From an uncultured bacterium (GTDB taxonomy: Bacteria > Bacillota > Clostridia > Oscillospirales > Oscillospiraceae), in NCBI GenBank assembly GCA_948469375.1, contig CAOKLO010000009.1, positions 1-64,000 on the forward strand: a stretch of DNA of 64,000 nt. Reading direction: 5' to 3'. The notes under the pieces are model-generated. The model saw only the letters and a program-made list of their open reading frames with translations. It made no database searches and was not told where the DNA came from. The translations under genes and the position numbers were made by a program. This document shows positions 45,267 through 54,674 of the stretch, in pieces (position 1 is the stretch's first letter; the number at the start of each line of letters is the position of its first letter).

Positions 45267-46169
45267 TTATTTGCTCACCACCGAGGCAATGACCTTGGTG
45301 GTATTCACCGCCATTTGGGCGGTGTGGACGGCGGAGGTCAGGCTGGCGCGGGTGGAGGTGTCCAGCCCGAAGGCCCCGGCGATCCGGGGGACTTCCCCCG
45401 CGGACAGCATCAGCCCCAGCCCCAGCAGGGCGTGGTCGTTGAACACCATCAGCCCCGCCACCAGGATGGTGGCCTGCAAAAAAGCGGTGAGGCACAACGC
45501 GATTACCTGCTTGCACCACTGGGTGAAGCCGTCACTGTAGCCCCTGGGGACGCTGAACATATACAGCGCCCCCACCGCAATCTGGATGAGCAGGATACCG
45601 CCCCGCTTCAGGTTGGCGAAAAACACCTTGATCACGGCGTAGGCCATCAGGATCACGCAGAACAGCATCATGATGGGGTTGAAGGACGGCCCATTAAAAA
45701 TGAAATCCACCCCGGAGGCGATGAGCCCATCCGGGGTGGTGAGCTTGGCGATCAGGTTCTGCCCCAGCGCCCCGATGTCGCCCAGCCCGGTGATGCCAGC
45801 GGTGAAGCTGGCCTGCAGCGATACGGACAGGGCGTAGAGCCGGACGGGGACGGTGGAGAACAGGCTCACCGCCATGAACCCCTTGAGGCAGTTGATGGCG
45901 GTGTGGCGGAGATTGCCCCGGCCCGAGGAATACTCAATGCCGAACTCGAAGCCGGACACCACCAGGCTCACCCCGAACAGGGCCCAGCCCAGTTGGTTGA
46001 AAAACGTGACCATGGCCTGCACCCAGGGCAGGTCAAACAGCTCCACCCCCATGTTGCCCATGAGGGCGAAAAACGCGCCCAGGAAGCCCACCGCCTGGCT
46101 GTACGCCCAATCCAGCAGCTCGTCCAGGATGGTGGACGCGACAAAATCCCAAATAAAAATGACATTCAC
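45267..46169 (-). CDS. TrbL/VirB6-like polytopic transfer protein
   Basis: 300 residues with about six hydrophobic segments (AVGFLGAFFALMG, LFGVSLVVSGFEFGIEY, NPIMMLFCVILMAYAVIKVFFAN, GGILLIQIAVGALYMFSV, ALCLTAFLQATILVAGLMVF). It is the inner-membrane channel component of the type IV system. The start is GTG 46169; the open frame continues upstream to 46502 but there it is antisense to the helicase gene. It is divergent from the helicase promoter. Confidence 0.85.
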   Translation of the reverse strand: MNVIFIWDFVASTILDELLDWAYSQAVGFLGAFFALMGNMGVELFDLPWVQAMVTFFNQLGWALFGVSLVVSGFEFGIEYSSGRGNLRHTAINCLKGFMAVSLFSTVPVRLYALSVSLQASFTAGITGLGDIGALGQNLIAKLTTPDGLIASGVDFIFNGPSFNPIMMLFCVILMAYAVIKVFFANLKRGGILLIQIAVGALYMFSVPRGYSDGFTQWCKQVIALCLTAFLQATILVAGLMVFNDHALLGLGLMLSAGEVPRIAGAFGLDTSTRASLTSAVHTAQMAVNTTKVIASVVSK

Positions 46170-46187
46170 CTCTCTCTGTGATATAAT
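46159..46187 (+). promoter_or_regulatory. Promoter of the UvrD-type helicase gene
   Basis: ATGACA (46159-46164), a 17-bp spacer and extended -10 TGATATAAT (TATAAT at 46182-46187). It overlaps the start of the divergent trbL-like gene. Confidence 0.72.
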
Positions 46188-46244
46188 GATGCCCCCGGCA
46201 TTCGGTGCTGGGGGCATTTGCGCCAATGGAGCGGGGGCGAGCCT

Positions 46245-48386
46245 ATGACCTACAGCGAGTTCAAGACCCAATACCACATCCGCCTGAACCCCCAGCAGGA
46301 GGCGGCGGTGCGGCAGGTGGACGGCCCGGTGCTGCTCCTGGCGGTGCCTGGGAGCGGCAAGACCACCGTGCTGGTCACCCGCCTGGGTTACATGATCTGC
46401 TGCAAGAGCATCCGCCCGGAGAACATCCTCACCGTCACCTATACCGTCGCCGCCACAAAGGACATGAAGGCCCGGTTCGTCCGCTTTTTCGGGGAAGAAC
46501 ACGCGGACAAGCTCACCTTCCGCACCATCAACGGCCTGTGCGCGGTGGCCATCCGCTATTACGCGGGCAAAAAGGGCGCCCAGCCCTTCGCCCTGGCGGA
46601 CGATGAGGCCCGGCTCAACGCTGTGGTCCGGGAGCTGCTGTCCAAGGGCGGGGGCGGGTACCCTTCAGACCAGCAGGTGAAGGAGGCCCGCACCCACATC
46701 ACCTTCTGCAAGAACATGATGCTTTCTGACGCCGAGGTGGAGGCCCAAAGGGTAGACGGCATGGATTTTCCCGCCGTCTACAAGGGTTACCAGGCGTTCC
46801 TGCTGAAAAACCATCTCATGGATTTTGACGATCAGATGGTGTTCACCTACCGCATTTTCCGGCAATATCCGGATATTTTGGCCCACTTTCAGCACCGCTG
46901 GCCCTTTCTCTGTGTGGACGAGGCCCAGGACACGTCCAAAATTCAGCACGCCATCCTGCGCCTGCTGGCCTCCAAATCCCGCAACATCTTCATGGTGGGG
47001 GACGAGGACCAGAGCATCTACGGCTTCCGGGCGGCCTGGCCCCAGGCCCTGCTGGAGTTTGAGAATACCTATCCAGGGGCCAAGGTGCTGATGATGGAGA
47101 CCAACTACCGCTCCACCAAGTCCATCGTGGAGGCGGCGGACGCCTTCATCCAGCGCAACGAGAGCCGCCATCCCAAGCATATGCGCACGGACAACCCCCA
47201 GGGGGCGCCCATCAGGAAGGTGGCGCTGGCGGACTACAACCGGCAGTACCGCTATCTGCTGAAGGTGGCGCGGAACTGCAAGGAGCAGACCGCCGTCCTC
47301 TACCGCAACAATGACAGCGCCCTGCCCCTTATCGACCTGCTGGAGCAGGAGGGTATTCCCTACGCCTGCCGCCAGCGGGAGGGCTTCTTCTTCACCAGCC
47401 CCGTCGTCCGGGACATCACCGATATGCTGGAGTTCGCCTTCAACGATTCCGACTGGGAAAAGTTCCTTCGGTTCTACTATAAGCTCGACTTCAAGGTGAA
47501 AAAGCCTGTGCTGGCGGGGATGCTCCGTGGCATGGCCGAGGATGAGTCGGTGTTCGACCGCCTGCTGGCCAATGAGGGACTGGAGCCCTGGCAGTACGGG
47601 AAACTCCGGGCGCTCCAGACCTACTACTCCAAATTTCCCCAGCTCGCCAGCTTCGCCGCCATCCAGCGGCTGGTGAAGTTCATGGGCTACGGGGACTATC
47701 TGCGAGAGCAGAAGATGGACACCACCCGGCTGGACGTGCTGCTGTCCCTGGCCAACCAGACCCCGGTGACGGGGGAGTTTCTCCTGCGTCTGCGGGAACT
47801 GAAGGACACCATCGAGGGCATGGAGCCCGACCCCGCCTGCCCCTTTGTGCTGTCCACCATCCACGCCAGCAAGGGGCTGGAATACGACCGGGTGATCCTG
47901 ATCGACGCGGTGGACGGCACCTTCCCCTCAGACCCGTTCCCCTACGATGACGAGGGAAGGTCCGCGCTGGAGGAGGAGCGGCGGCTGTTCTATGTGGGGG
48001 CCACCCGGTCCAAGCGGGAGCTGGATCTGCTGTGCTATGAGGGCAAGTTTGGGGAGCCCGCTGGTGCTGGACATACCTTCATTGACCAGCTTCTGGGCGA
48101 GGAGCGGCCCGCCGCCGAGCCCCAGTTTATCCCCCAGCCCAAGCCGAAAAAGGCCAAGGCAAAGCGCCAGGATTATGACAGCGGCCCCACCCCGGCCCAA
48201 CTGGCGAAGCAGCAGGAGGACTTTATGGCTGGGTCCGAGGTGGTGCATACGCAGTTTGGAAAGGGCGAGATTTTGGGCCGTCTGGGCAGTATCGTCCTCA
48301 TTGCCTTTGAGGATATTGATGATGTGAAACGGGTGGACCTGACTACCTGTCTCAAAAAAGGGCTGATGAAGCTGGCGGGGCACTGA
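46245..48386 (+). CDS. UvrD/PcrA-family superfamily 1 DNA helicase
   Basis: 713 residues. SF1A motifs in order: Q-motif LNPQQEAAV, Walker A VPGSGKTTVLVTR, Walker B CVDEAQDTSK, motif III GDEDQSIYGFR, motif IV region METNYRSTKSIV, motif V STIHASKGLEYDRVILIDA, and motif VI RRLFYVGATRSKRELD. The C-terminus EVVHTQFGKGEILGRLGSIVLIAF resembles the PcrA Tudor-like RNA-polymerase-binding domain. A 3'-5' helicase of this kind could unwind the nicked element for rolling-circle replication. ATG 46245 is chosen (MTYSEFKTQY) over ATG 46218. Plus-strand gene with its own promoter. Confidence 0.9.
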   Translation: MTYSEFKTQYHIRLNPQQEAAVRQVDGPVLLLAVPGSGKTTVLVTRLGYMICCKSIRPENILTVTYTVAATKDMKARFVRFFGEEHADKLTFRTINGLCAVAIRYYAGKKGAQPFALADDEARLNAVVRELLSKGGGGYPSDQQVKEARTHITFCKNMMLSDAEVEAQRVDGMDFPAVYKGYQAFLLKNHLMDFDDQMVFTYRIFRQYPDILAHFQHRWPFLCVDEAQDTSKIQHAILRLLASKSRNIFMVGDEDQSIYGFRAAWPQALLEFENTYPGAKVLMMETNYRSTKSIVEAADAFIQRNESRHPKHMRTDNPQGAPIRKVALADYNRQYRYLLKVARNCKEQTAVLYRNNDSALPLIDLLEQEGIPYACRQREGFFFTSPVVRDITDMLEFAFNDSDWEKFLRFYYKLDFKVKKPVLAGMLRGMAEDESVFDRLLANEGLEPWQYGKLRALQTYYSKFPQLASFAAIQRLVKFMGYGDYLREQKMDTTRLDVLLSLANQTPVTGEFLLRLRELKDTIEGMEPDPACPFVLSTIHASKGLEYDRVILIDAVDGTFPSDPFPYDDEGRSALEEERRLFYVGATRSKRELDLLCYEGKFGEPAGAGHTFIDQLLGEERPAAEPQFIPQPKPKKAKAKRQDYDSGPTPAQLAKQQEDFMAGSEVVHTQFGKGEILGRLGSIVLIAFEDIDDVKRVDLTTCLKKGLMKLAGH

Positions 48387-48390
48387 GCGG

Positions 48391-48738
48391 TCAGATGCCG
48401 ATGATGGTCCAGATATAGGTGGGAGCCAGGAGGACAAAGACCAGACAGGCAAACAGGATGGCGGGACCGGCCCACTCGAACTGGCCATGCTTGCGGTAAT
48501 CGAAGTAGGCCATCCCCAGCTTGCCGAAGAAAGCGATGGCCAGGATCATGTCCAGGGCGGGGAAGACCACGTTGTCCACCACGGTCTTGATCTGGCCCGC
48601 GGCGTCCTTCCAGGTGCTTTCCACCACGTCGGCCACGCCGGAGCCGCCGCTGGAGGCAGCGAACGCCGGGGCGCAGCACAGGGCGCACAGCAGCAGGGCC
48701 AGGAGCATAGGATAGATACGGATACGGGACTTTTTCAT
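48391..48738 (-). CDS. VirB2/TrbC-like pilin (DUF3852-like)
   Basis: 115 residues. A signal peptide (IYPMLLALLLCALCCAPAFA) is followed by a short polar part and two membrane segments (NVVFPALDMILAIAFFGKLGMAYF, GPAILFACLVFVLLAPTYIWTIIG), the plan of conjugative pilins. Convergent with the helicase gene (4-bp gap). GGAGGAAAACA precedes the ATG. Confidence 0.8.
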   Translation of the reverse strand: MKKSRIRIYPMLLALLLCALCCAPAFAASSGGSGVADVVESTWKDAAGQIKTVVDNVVFPALDMILAIAFFGKLGMAYFDYRKHGQFEWAGPAILFACLVFVLLAPTYIWTIIGI

Positions 48739-48762
48739 ATTGTTTTCCTCCTATCAGGTGTG

Positions 48763-48790
48763 GGAGGGCCACCCGAATGGGTGGCCCTCC
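48763..48790. other. Perfect hairpin between pilin and adhesin genes
   Basis: A 12-bp stem (GGAGGGCCACCC and its complement) with a 4-nt loop lies 12 bp after the adhesin stop. There is no T-run on the minus strand. It may be a processing or stabilising hairpin, or a weak terminator. Confidence 0.6.
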
Positions 48791-48801
48791 ATTTCTTTGG
48801 C

Positions 48802-51800
48802 TTAATAGCCAGTTTTGGGGAGCGAGGGAATGATGGGCTTGCCGTAGACCTTGGTGGTCCAGCGGGTCACCGCCTGGATCCACTGGCCGTTGTACACGCC
48901 GCCCACATCGGCGGCGTTGGTGAAGCTGCTGCCGCCCTTCACCGTGGACAGCACCTTGCAGTCCACCTTGGGGGCCTCCACCTGGCGGAAGTTGGCGGGC
49001 ACCACGCCGAACACCAGCATAAACTCGGTGACATACTCGTTGGAGGCCAGGCCCAGGGCGGTGGGGGAGGCGTCCAGCGTGTAATTCTTCGCCGTGGACA
49101 GGTTGTCGTACATGGTGCGGTACTCGCCATTGCTCAGGTTGGTCTTGTACACCACCTTATAATTGCCGGGGGCGTTGTAGGTTCCGGTAAAGATCTTGTA
49201 CAGCCGCACCGCCTGTACCGGCAGCGTGTCCCTCCAGTAGAAGGAGGTGAGCGCGGTGGTGGAGTTGTTGCCAATGTCGCTGAAGGTGTACCGGATGCCC
49301 TGGCCCGGCATGACCTCGGCGTAGCCGGTCTTTTTGATGCTGACGTTGGTGGACAGGGCCTTGTTGGTCATGGCCACCTTGACGATCTGCCCGGCGTGCT
49401 CGATCTCCGCCTCGATGGGGGTCTTGTCCAGGCCGTAATGGTCCGCGGCCTTGGACTCCACGATCTTGTACCGGCCCAGAGGCAGGGGCTTGGACACGGC
49501 CACGCCGTTTTTGTCCGTGCGGACGGTGTCCACCAGATTCCCGGTGCGGTAGTGATAGATCTCGAACTCGGTGCCGGGGATGGGGGTGCCCGCGGGCCAG
49601 CCGTTCATGGAGTTGTAGTCCTCGGAGGTCTTTTTGATCTGGATCTGGCCTGTAATCGGAGTGTTCTGCCACTCAATGAGGGTGACCTCGCCCGCCTTGA
49701 CGTAGACCGTCTTGCGCTGGGTGTCGGGGATATAGCCCTCATTCTCCAATTCGCGCAGGTAGTAGCGGCCACCATCCGTCAGGTCCTCGATATATACATA
49801 GCCCTGATCGTCCGAAGTGTATTGACCCACAGGCCGGTTCGCGCTATCATAGAGGAGGAAATCCACCCCATAAAGGCCCTCGCCGGTGACAGAATCGGTT
49901 TTGTGAATCAAAATCCCTGAAAAAGCCTTGTTTTCCACCGTCAAAGTGGTGTTTTTGCCGTCCTTCATGTTGAAGGTGTGGCGGGTGGAGTCCAGCCGGT
50001 ACTCCTTGGGGCACTCGGTTTCCACGGCGTAATAATTGCCCGCCTCCAACTGGAGCGTAGCGCGGCCCTCGCTGTCCGTAGTAATGGTGTCGATGAGGGC
50101 ATCGTCATCGGCGCGGCGAATCTCGAAGGTCACGTTGGGGATGCGCTTTTCCTTGTTCCCCTCCACCACCTTGATGAGCTCGAAGTTGCCAGCCGGGGCG
50201 TTATAAAATACCAGATATTGCGTGTCATTGGGGTTCACTTGGACCGTCTGGGTCTGGGTAGCGGGATCGATAGAGTACCCAGGCAAGCTCTTGACCTCTT
50301 TTGCGATAATGGTGCCGGTGATGCCAGAGATCCGGATCTCCCCGTTGGCGTCCGTCTGATACAGTCCCTTGGAGGACAGGTGGCCGTTGTCGTAGTCCAC
50401 GTAGGAGCCGTCCGCGTAGGTCAGATGGAACTGCACATTTGCCAGGGGTTTCCCGCTGACCTTGTCCTTTTTCTGGATCACGAGGGTCCCGGCGCGCTCG
50501 TTCCAGAAGATCAGCTCAGGGGCCCTTTCCCCCGCCTTGATCTTGATGGTCTTGGGCTCGCCGTCCAAGACAAAGCCCTCCACCGTGGCGATCTCACGGG
50601 CGGTGACGGTAGTACCGGGCTCCAGCCCCTCAATCACGATCTCGCCCGCGGAGTTGGTGTAGAAGGTGCCGTCGCCGGAACCCACGGGCGTGCCGCTGCC
50701 CTCGGTCACCTTGAAGCACACCCCAGCCAGCGGCTCCCGGTTGGTCCCTTTGATGTACTTCCGGATCGTGAGGGTCATCTTGGGATCGTTCTCGAAATCC
50801 AGGCCGTTGCCGCCGCCCGTGCCGGGGGTGACAGCGCCCGTGCCGCCGCTGGTGACGGTGTTGGCCCCGCTTTTCAGCGTGATCGTCTGGGGCGTGGTGT
50901 TGAGGACGTGGGTGTCCGGCACCTTGTACTCCGTTACCACCACGGTGGAGCCGGGCAGGAGGCCGCTGACGGTGACCGTCCCGTCCCGCCCGGTGGTATA
51001 CCGCCCGACCAGCTCGCCGCTGGCGTACTTCACGGTGAAGGTGGTGTTGGGGAGGGGCTTCCCCGTGACGGAATCCACCTTGGACAGCGTCAGGGAGCAC
51101 AGGGGCGTGTTGTAAAAATAAAGGCTCTGCGTGTCACCGTCCGGGTTCACCACCACCGTCTGGCTGCGGGTGTTGGGGTCGATGGCATAGCCGGGGGCGC
51201 TGGACACCTCAGTGCAGATGATGGTGCCGGTGATCCCGGACAGGACGATCTGGCCCTCCTTATTCGAGGTATACAGGCCGTTGGAGGAGAGCTGGCCGCC
51301 CGCCGCGTCCACCACCTTGCCGTCCGCGTAGGTCAATTTGAACTGGGCCCCCTCAATGGGGGATTTGTCGGCGCTGGACAGCTTGTGGATCACCAAATTC
51401 CCCAGCTTTTTGTTCCTGAATTCCAGCTTTACCGTCTCCCCGGGCTTTGTTTTGATGGTCTGGGGTGCATCGTCCAGCAGGTAGCCCTCCTTCTGGCGGG
51501 TTTCCTTCACCACCAGCGTCAGGTTGGGGTCCAGGTTCTCAATCAGGATGGTGCCCGCGCGGTCCGTCACGTACTTCCCGTTGGCGTTGCCCAGAAGGGC
51601 GCCATCGCTGGTGGTGACCAAAAATTCCACGTCACTGAGCGGGGTGCCGTCCCGGGCGTCCACCTTGGAGATCAGGAGGGAGGACTTGGGGGAATTCCCG
51701 AAATAGAGCTGCACCACGTCCTGCTGCTTGCCGGAAATGTAGGCCGTCTGGGGCGCGGCGTCCACGATGTGGCCGCTGTCACTGGCAAGTTCTTCAACGA

Positions 51801-54567
51801 TATAGGCCCCTGCCTGGAGGCCGGTGACGGTAAAGGATCCGTTTTTCATCGTCCGGTAGGTGCCGATGACGGTGCCGCCCGTGCCGGAAGTCCCGGACAG
51901 GTACTTCACCTGGAAAATGGCGCCCTCAACCGGCTCCCCGGTGATCCGGTCATATTTATACACCACCAATGCGGACAGGGGGATATTCTCCACCTGGACG
52001 GTCTTGGTCTCGCCAGCGGCCAGATAAAACTCGTGATCCGCCTGCTTGATGGAGTACCCGGAGGGGGCTTCCAATTCGGAAATTTTGAACCAGCCGGGGT
52101 CGGTGTGCTCCAGCACGATCTCGCCGTTTTCATTGGAATAGAACGTGCCCAGGTCATGATAGTCCCCGGTTTTGGTCTCGCCGGAGGCCCGCCAGATCTG
52201 GAACTTGGCGTGGGCCACGGGGTTCTTCGTGATGGAATCCACCTTCAGAATTTTGAGGGTGGGCTTGACCAGGTTGGTCAGCTCGATGGTGGTGGTGCGG
52301 TTTTCTTCCAGCTGGACCACGTGGACGGTATCGTCCAGCACGTAGTTCGGGGCCGCCGCCACCTCAGAAATTTTATAGGCGCCGGGCCGGACGCCGTCCT
52401 TGCCCTCCAGCACGATGAGCCCGTCCTTGTCGGTCTGGCGGCGGTCCGAGAAGCCGCCGTTGACCTCCTCGATCAAAAAAGTGGCCCCGCTGACCGGCTT
52501 CCCCGTCTGCCCATCCAGCTTCAGGAGCCGGATGCCGGGCCGGGTACTGTTGACGAAATCCACCACGATGTCCTTGTCCTTCCCGCTGTCGATCCAGACG
52601 GTCTTGCGGTTGTTGGTGTCCAGGATCCACGGGGAGGGGACAGCGGTTTCCTCAATCTCATAGCACCCGCTGGGCATGGACTCCAGCACCGCTTTGCCGT
52701 CCGCCCCGGTGACCACATCGTTCTCATAGCCCAGGTTCACGCCCCGGATGTGGAAGCTGGTGTTGGGGATGGGCTCACCGCTCTCCGCGTCCCGCTTCGA
52801 GATCGTCAGCGACCGCTTGTGATGGTTGACCTTGGTGACCACAATGGTCTGCTCCCCCTGGAGATCCTCAGCGTCCACATGGACGCCAACGGGGGATTTG
52901 TCGCAGTCCATGCCAGCCGGGGCGGACACCTCCACAAACTCATAGTGGCCCTCGGTGACGTTGCTGACGGTGATGGTGCCATCCGCCTGGGTCTCCTCGG
53001 TGGAGATAATCTGGCCGTCCCGCAGCACCAAAAAAATGGCCCCGGCCAAGGGCTGGCCACCCTCGTCCACCTTCTTCAGCACGACCTTGACCTTGGCCGA
53101 ATTTTCAAAAACCAGGCTGACATCGGTTTTGCCGTCCCACACGAAGGGCTGCTTGACCTTGGACACGTCAGAGCTGAGGATGAAGCCCTCCGGTGGGGTG
53201 ATCTCCTCCGCCAAAAACGCCCCGGTGGGTAGTTTGGAGAAGTCCAGATCCTCTTTCAGAATATAGCCGCCGTCCTTGGTGACGTACTCCCCGAAAAAGC
53301 TGCCGCCATCGTCCAGCTTGACGGAGGTAATGCGGATGACCGCGCCGGGGATGCCCACGGTGGGGTTGTCCGCGTCAACTTTTCTAATGGAGCCGGTACC
53401 GGGGGTAGTGGTTGTCGTGGTTGGCTCGTTGTAGAAGGTGAAGGTGTTGCTGACAGAATTGTTGGGCATCACCGTCACGGTCTGGGACGCGGTCTGGGCC
53501 ACGTAACCCTCCGGCACGTCCTCCTCCGTAATGGTGTACTGCCCCGCGGTGAGGTTGTCCGCCTCGGAGGTCAGGGTGATGGTGCCGTCCGCGCCGGTCT
53601 GCCGGGTAACGGAAAAGTCGCCGGAGCCGTCCGCGCTCTCCACGGTAAAGGTCACGCCGGACAGGGGCTTGTTGGTGCCCGCTTCCAGTTTCTTCACCGT
53701 CATCTGGAGGGGGTCGCTGTCATCGTCCGGGCCGGGGACAGCCACCAGCAGGTGCTGCATGGGGGTGCCGGACTGGCCCGCCAGTTTCCAGGGCTGGGAC
53801 TTGTCCCACTCATAGATCCACAGGTGGTAGTCGTGGAAATACTCGGGGTGTTCCAGCACCATGTTGACCCCGGTGGCGATGTAGTCGTAGGCGGAATAGC
53901 CGGTTTTGCCGCCGTCGCTGCTGTCGATGATGCTGTGGGTGCCGATTTTGCTCCAATCCTTGATCCAGGAGGACTGGCCGTAGGTCTCATGGTACAGTTT
54001 CATCGCCGCCACAAATTCCTCGGCGGCCTGCTCGATGAACCCCTCCCGGTTGGAGTTGACGTCGATGATGATGCCGTGTTCGTAGTACCAGCTCATTGCC
54101 TGGGCCACGAGGAACCAAATATCGGACCAATACTGGGTCCAGGTTTCCAGCCCCCGGGCATTGCCCGCGGCGGTGAAATCGCCGTAGGTACAGGAGTAGA
54201 TGTAGGTGAGCAGAACCTTCAGCGAGGCGCTGTCCGCCTCGTTCTTGAAGTTCCACTTCTGCCCGTTGGCGGCGGGGCCCAGGGTGCCCTTCTGATAGGC
54301 GCACAGGGCGCGGGTGGCGCCGAAGCCGGGCACATCAACCTGCTCGTTGAACACATAGGGCAGGCCCACGTTGTTGATGGTGCTGCTGGCCGCCTTGTAA
54401 CGCACGGATTTCCCACCGATGGTCATGTAGGCGGAGGACTTCTGGGTGATGGAGCCGGGGGCGCTGTCCAGCCCTTCAGCGGCGAAGGCGGACAGGGGCA
54501 GGACGCCCAGGATGCACACCAGTGCCAACAGAAGGGACAGGGCGCGGTTGATGATCTTGTTTTTCAA
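48802..54567 (-). CDS. Giant SpaA/CnaB-repeat adhesin with thioester domain
   Basis: 1,921 residues. A signal peptide (RALSLLLALVCILGVLPLSAFA) is followed by a TQXA/thioester-type domain with the likely Cys in RALCAYQ and the Gln in LVAQAMSWY (~residues 60-300). Next come 15 CnaB/SpaA-type domains of ~85-105 residues, each opening with a K(V/K)D-like strand and closing with E..AP.GY and a VxFxN-type end; such domains usually form Lys-Asn isopeptide bonds. A unique C-domain of ~190 residues ends in SLPKTGY and the stop, with no membrane anchor after the sortase motif. The start is TTG 54567, placed by GGAGGAATCGCT; the longer frame upstream reads the neighbouring gene in reverse. A class D sortase is encoded close by. 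Confidence 0.9.
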   Translation of the reverse strand: MKNKIINRALSLLLALVCILGVLPLSAFAAEGLDSAPGSITQKSSAYMTIGGKSVRYKAASSTINNVGLPYVFNEQVDVPGFGATRALCAYQKGTLGPAANGQKWNFKNEADSASLKVLLTYIYSCTYGDFTAAGNARGLETWTQYWSDIWFLVAQAMSWYYEHGIIIDVNSNREGFIEQAAEEFVAAMKLYHETYGQSSWIKDWSKIGTHSIIDSSDGGKTGYSAYDYIATGVNMVLEHPEYFHDYHLWIYEWDKSQPWKLAGQSGTPMQHLLVAVPGPDDDSDPLQMTVKKLEAGTNKPLSGVTFTVESADGSGDFSVTRQTGADGTITLTSEADNLTAGQYTITEEDVPEGYVAQTASQTVTVMPNNSVSNTFTFYNEPTTTTTTPGTGSIRKVDADNPTVGIPGAVIRITSVKLDDGGSFFGEYVTKDGGYILKEDLDFSKLPTGAFLAEEITPPEGFILSSDVSKVKQPFVWDGKTDVSLVFENSAKVKVVLKKVDEGGQPLAGAIFLVLRDGQIISTEETQADGTITVSNVTEGHYEFVEVSAPAGMDCDKSPVGVHVDAEDLQGEQTIVVTKVNHHKRSLTISKRDAESGEPIPNTSFHIRGVNLGYENDVVTGADGKAVLESMPSGCYEIEETAVPSPWILDTNNRKTVWIDSGKDKDIVVDFVNSTRPGIRLLKLDGQTGKPVSGATFLIEEVNGGFSDRRQTDKDGLIVLEGKDGVRPGAYKISEVAAAPNYVLDDTVHVVQLEENRTTTIELTNLVKPTLKILKVDSITKNPVAHAKFQIWRASGETKTGDYHDLGTFYSNENGEIVLEHTDPGWFKISELEAPSGYSIKQADHEFYLAAGETKTVQVENIPLSALVVYKYDRITGEPVEGAIFQVKYLSGTSGTGGTVIGTYRTMKNGSFTVTGLQAGAYIVEELASDSGHIVDAAPQTAYISGKQQDVVQLYFGNSPKSSLLISKVDARDGTPLSDVEFLVTTSDGALLGNANGKYVTDRAGTILIENLDPNLTLVVKETRQKEGYLLDDAPQTIKTKPGETVKLEFRNKKLGNLVIHKLSSADKSPIEGAQFKLTYADGKVVDAAGGQLSSNGLYTSNKEGQIVLSGITGTIICTEVSSAPGYAIDPNTRSQTVVVNPDGDTQSLYFYNTPLCSLTLSKVDSVTGKPLPNTTFTVKYASGELVGRYTTGRDGTVTVSGLLPGSTVVVTEYKVPDTHVLNTTPQTITLKSGANTVTSGGTGAVTPGTGGGNGLDFENDPKMTLTIRKYIKGTNREPLAGVCFKVTEGSGTPVGSGDGTFYTNSAGEIVIEGLEPGTTVTAREIATVEGFVLDGEPKTIKIKAGERAPELIFWNERAGTLVIQKKDKVSGKPLANVQFHLTYADGSYVDYDNGHLSSKGLYQTDANGEIRISGITGTIIAKEVKSLPGYSIDPATQTQTVQVNPNDTQYLVFYNAPAGNFELIKVVEGNKEKRIPNVTFEIRRADDDALIDTITTDSEGRATLQLEAGNYYAVETECPKEYRLDSTRHTFNMKDGKNTTLTVENKAFSGILIHKTDSVTGEGLYGVDFLLYDSANRPVGQYTSDDQGYVYIEDLTDGGRYYLRELENEGYIPDTQRKTVYVKAGEVTLIEWQNTPITGQIQIKKTSEDYNSMNGWPAGTPIPGTEFEIYHYRTGNLVDTVRTDKNGVAVSKPLPLGRYKIVESKAADHYGLDKTPIEAEIEHAGQIVKVAMTNKALSTNVSIKKTGYAEVMPGQGIRYTFSDIGNNSTTALTSFYWRDTLPVQAVRLYKIFTGTYNAPGNYKVVYKTNLSNGEYRTMYDNLSTAKNYTLDASPTALGLASNEYVTEFMLVFGVVPANFRQVEAPKVDCKVLSTVKGGSSFTNAADVGGVYNGQWIQAVTRWTTKVYGKPIIPSLPKTGY

Positions 54568-54590
54568 AGCGATTCCTCCTTGAAATGACG

Positions 54591-54620
54591 GGGGCCGGGC
54601 CGCGTAAGCAGCCCGGCCCC
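54591..54620. other. Hairpin in the adhesin leader
   Basis: A perfect 10-bp GC stem (GGGGCCGGGC and its complement) with a 10-nt loop, between the NlpC-like gene and the adhesin ribosome site. No T-run. It could stabilise or attenuate the adhesin message. Confidence 0.55.
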
Positions 54621-54674
54621 GCCTTTCGGGAGGAGGACTGCTTCCACAGTCCGGCCAGTTTTTTGATGATGTAT

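Noticed and set aside
49978-53232. 1,084-codon plus-strand open frame
   Set aside because: Mirror frame of the CnaB adhesin; its length comes from the codon bias of the repeats on the other strand.
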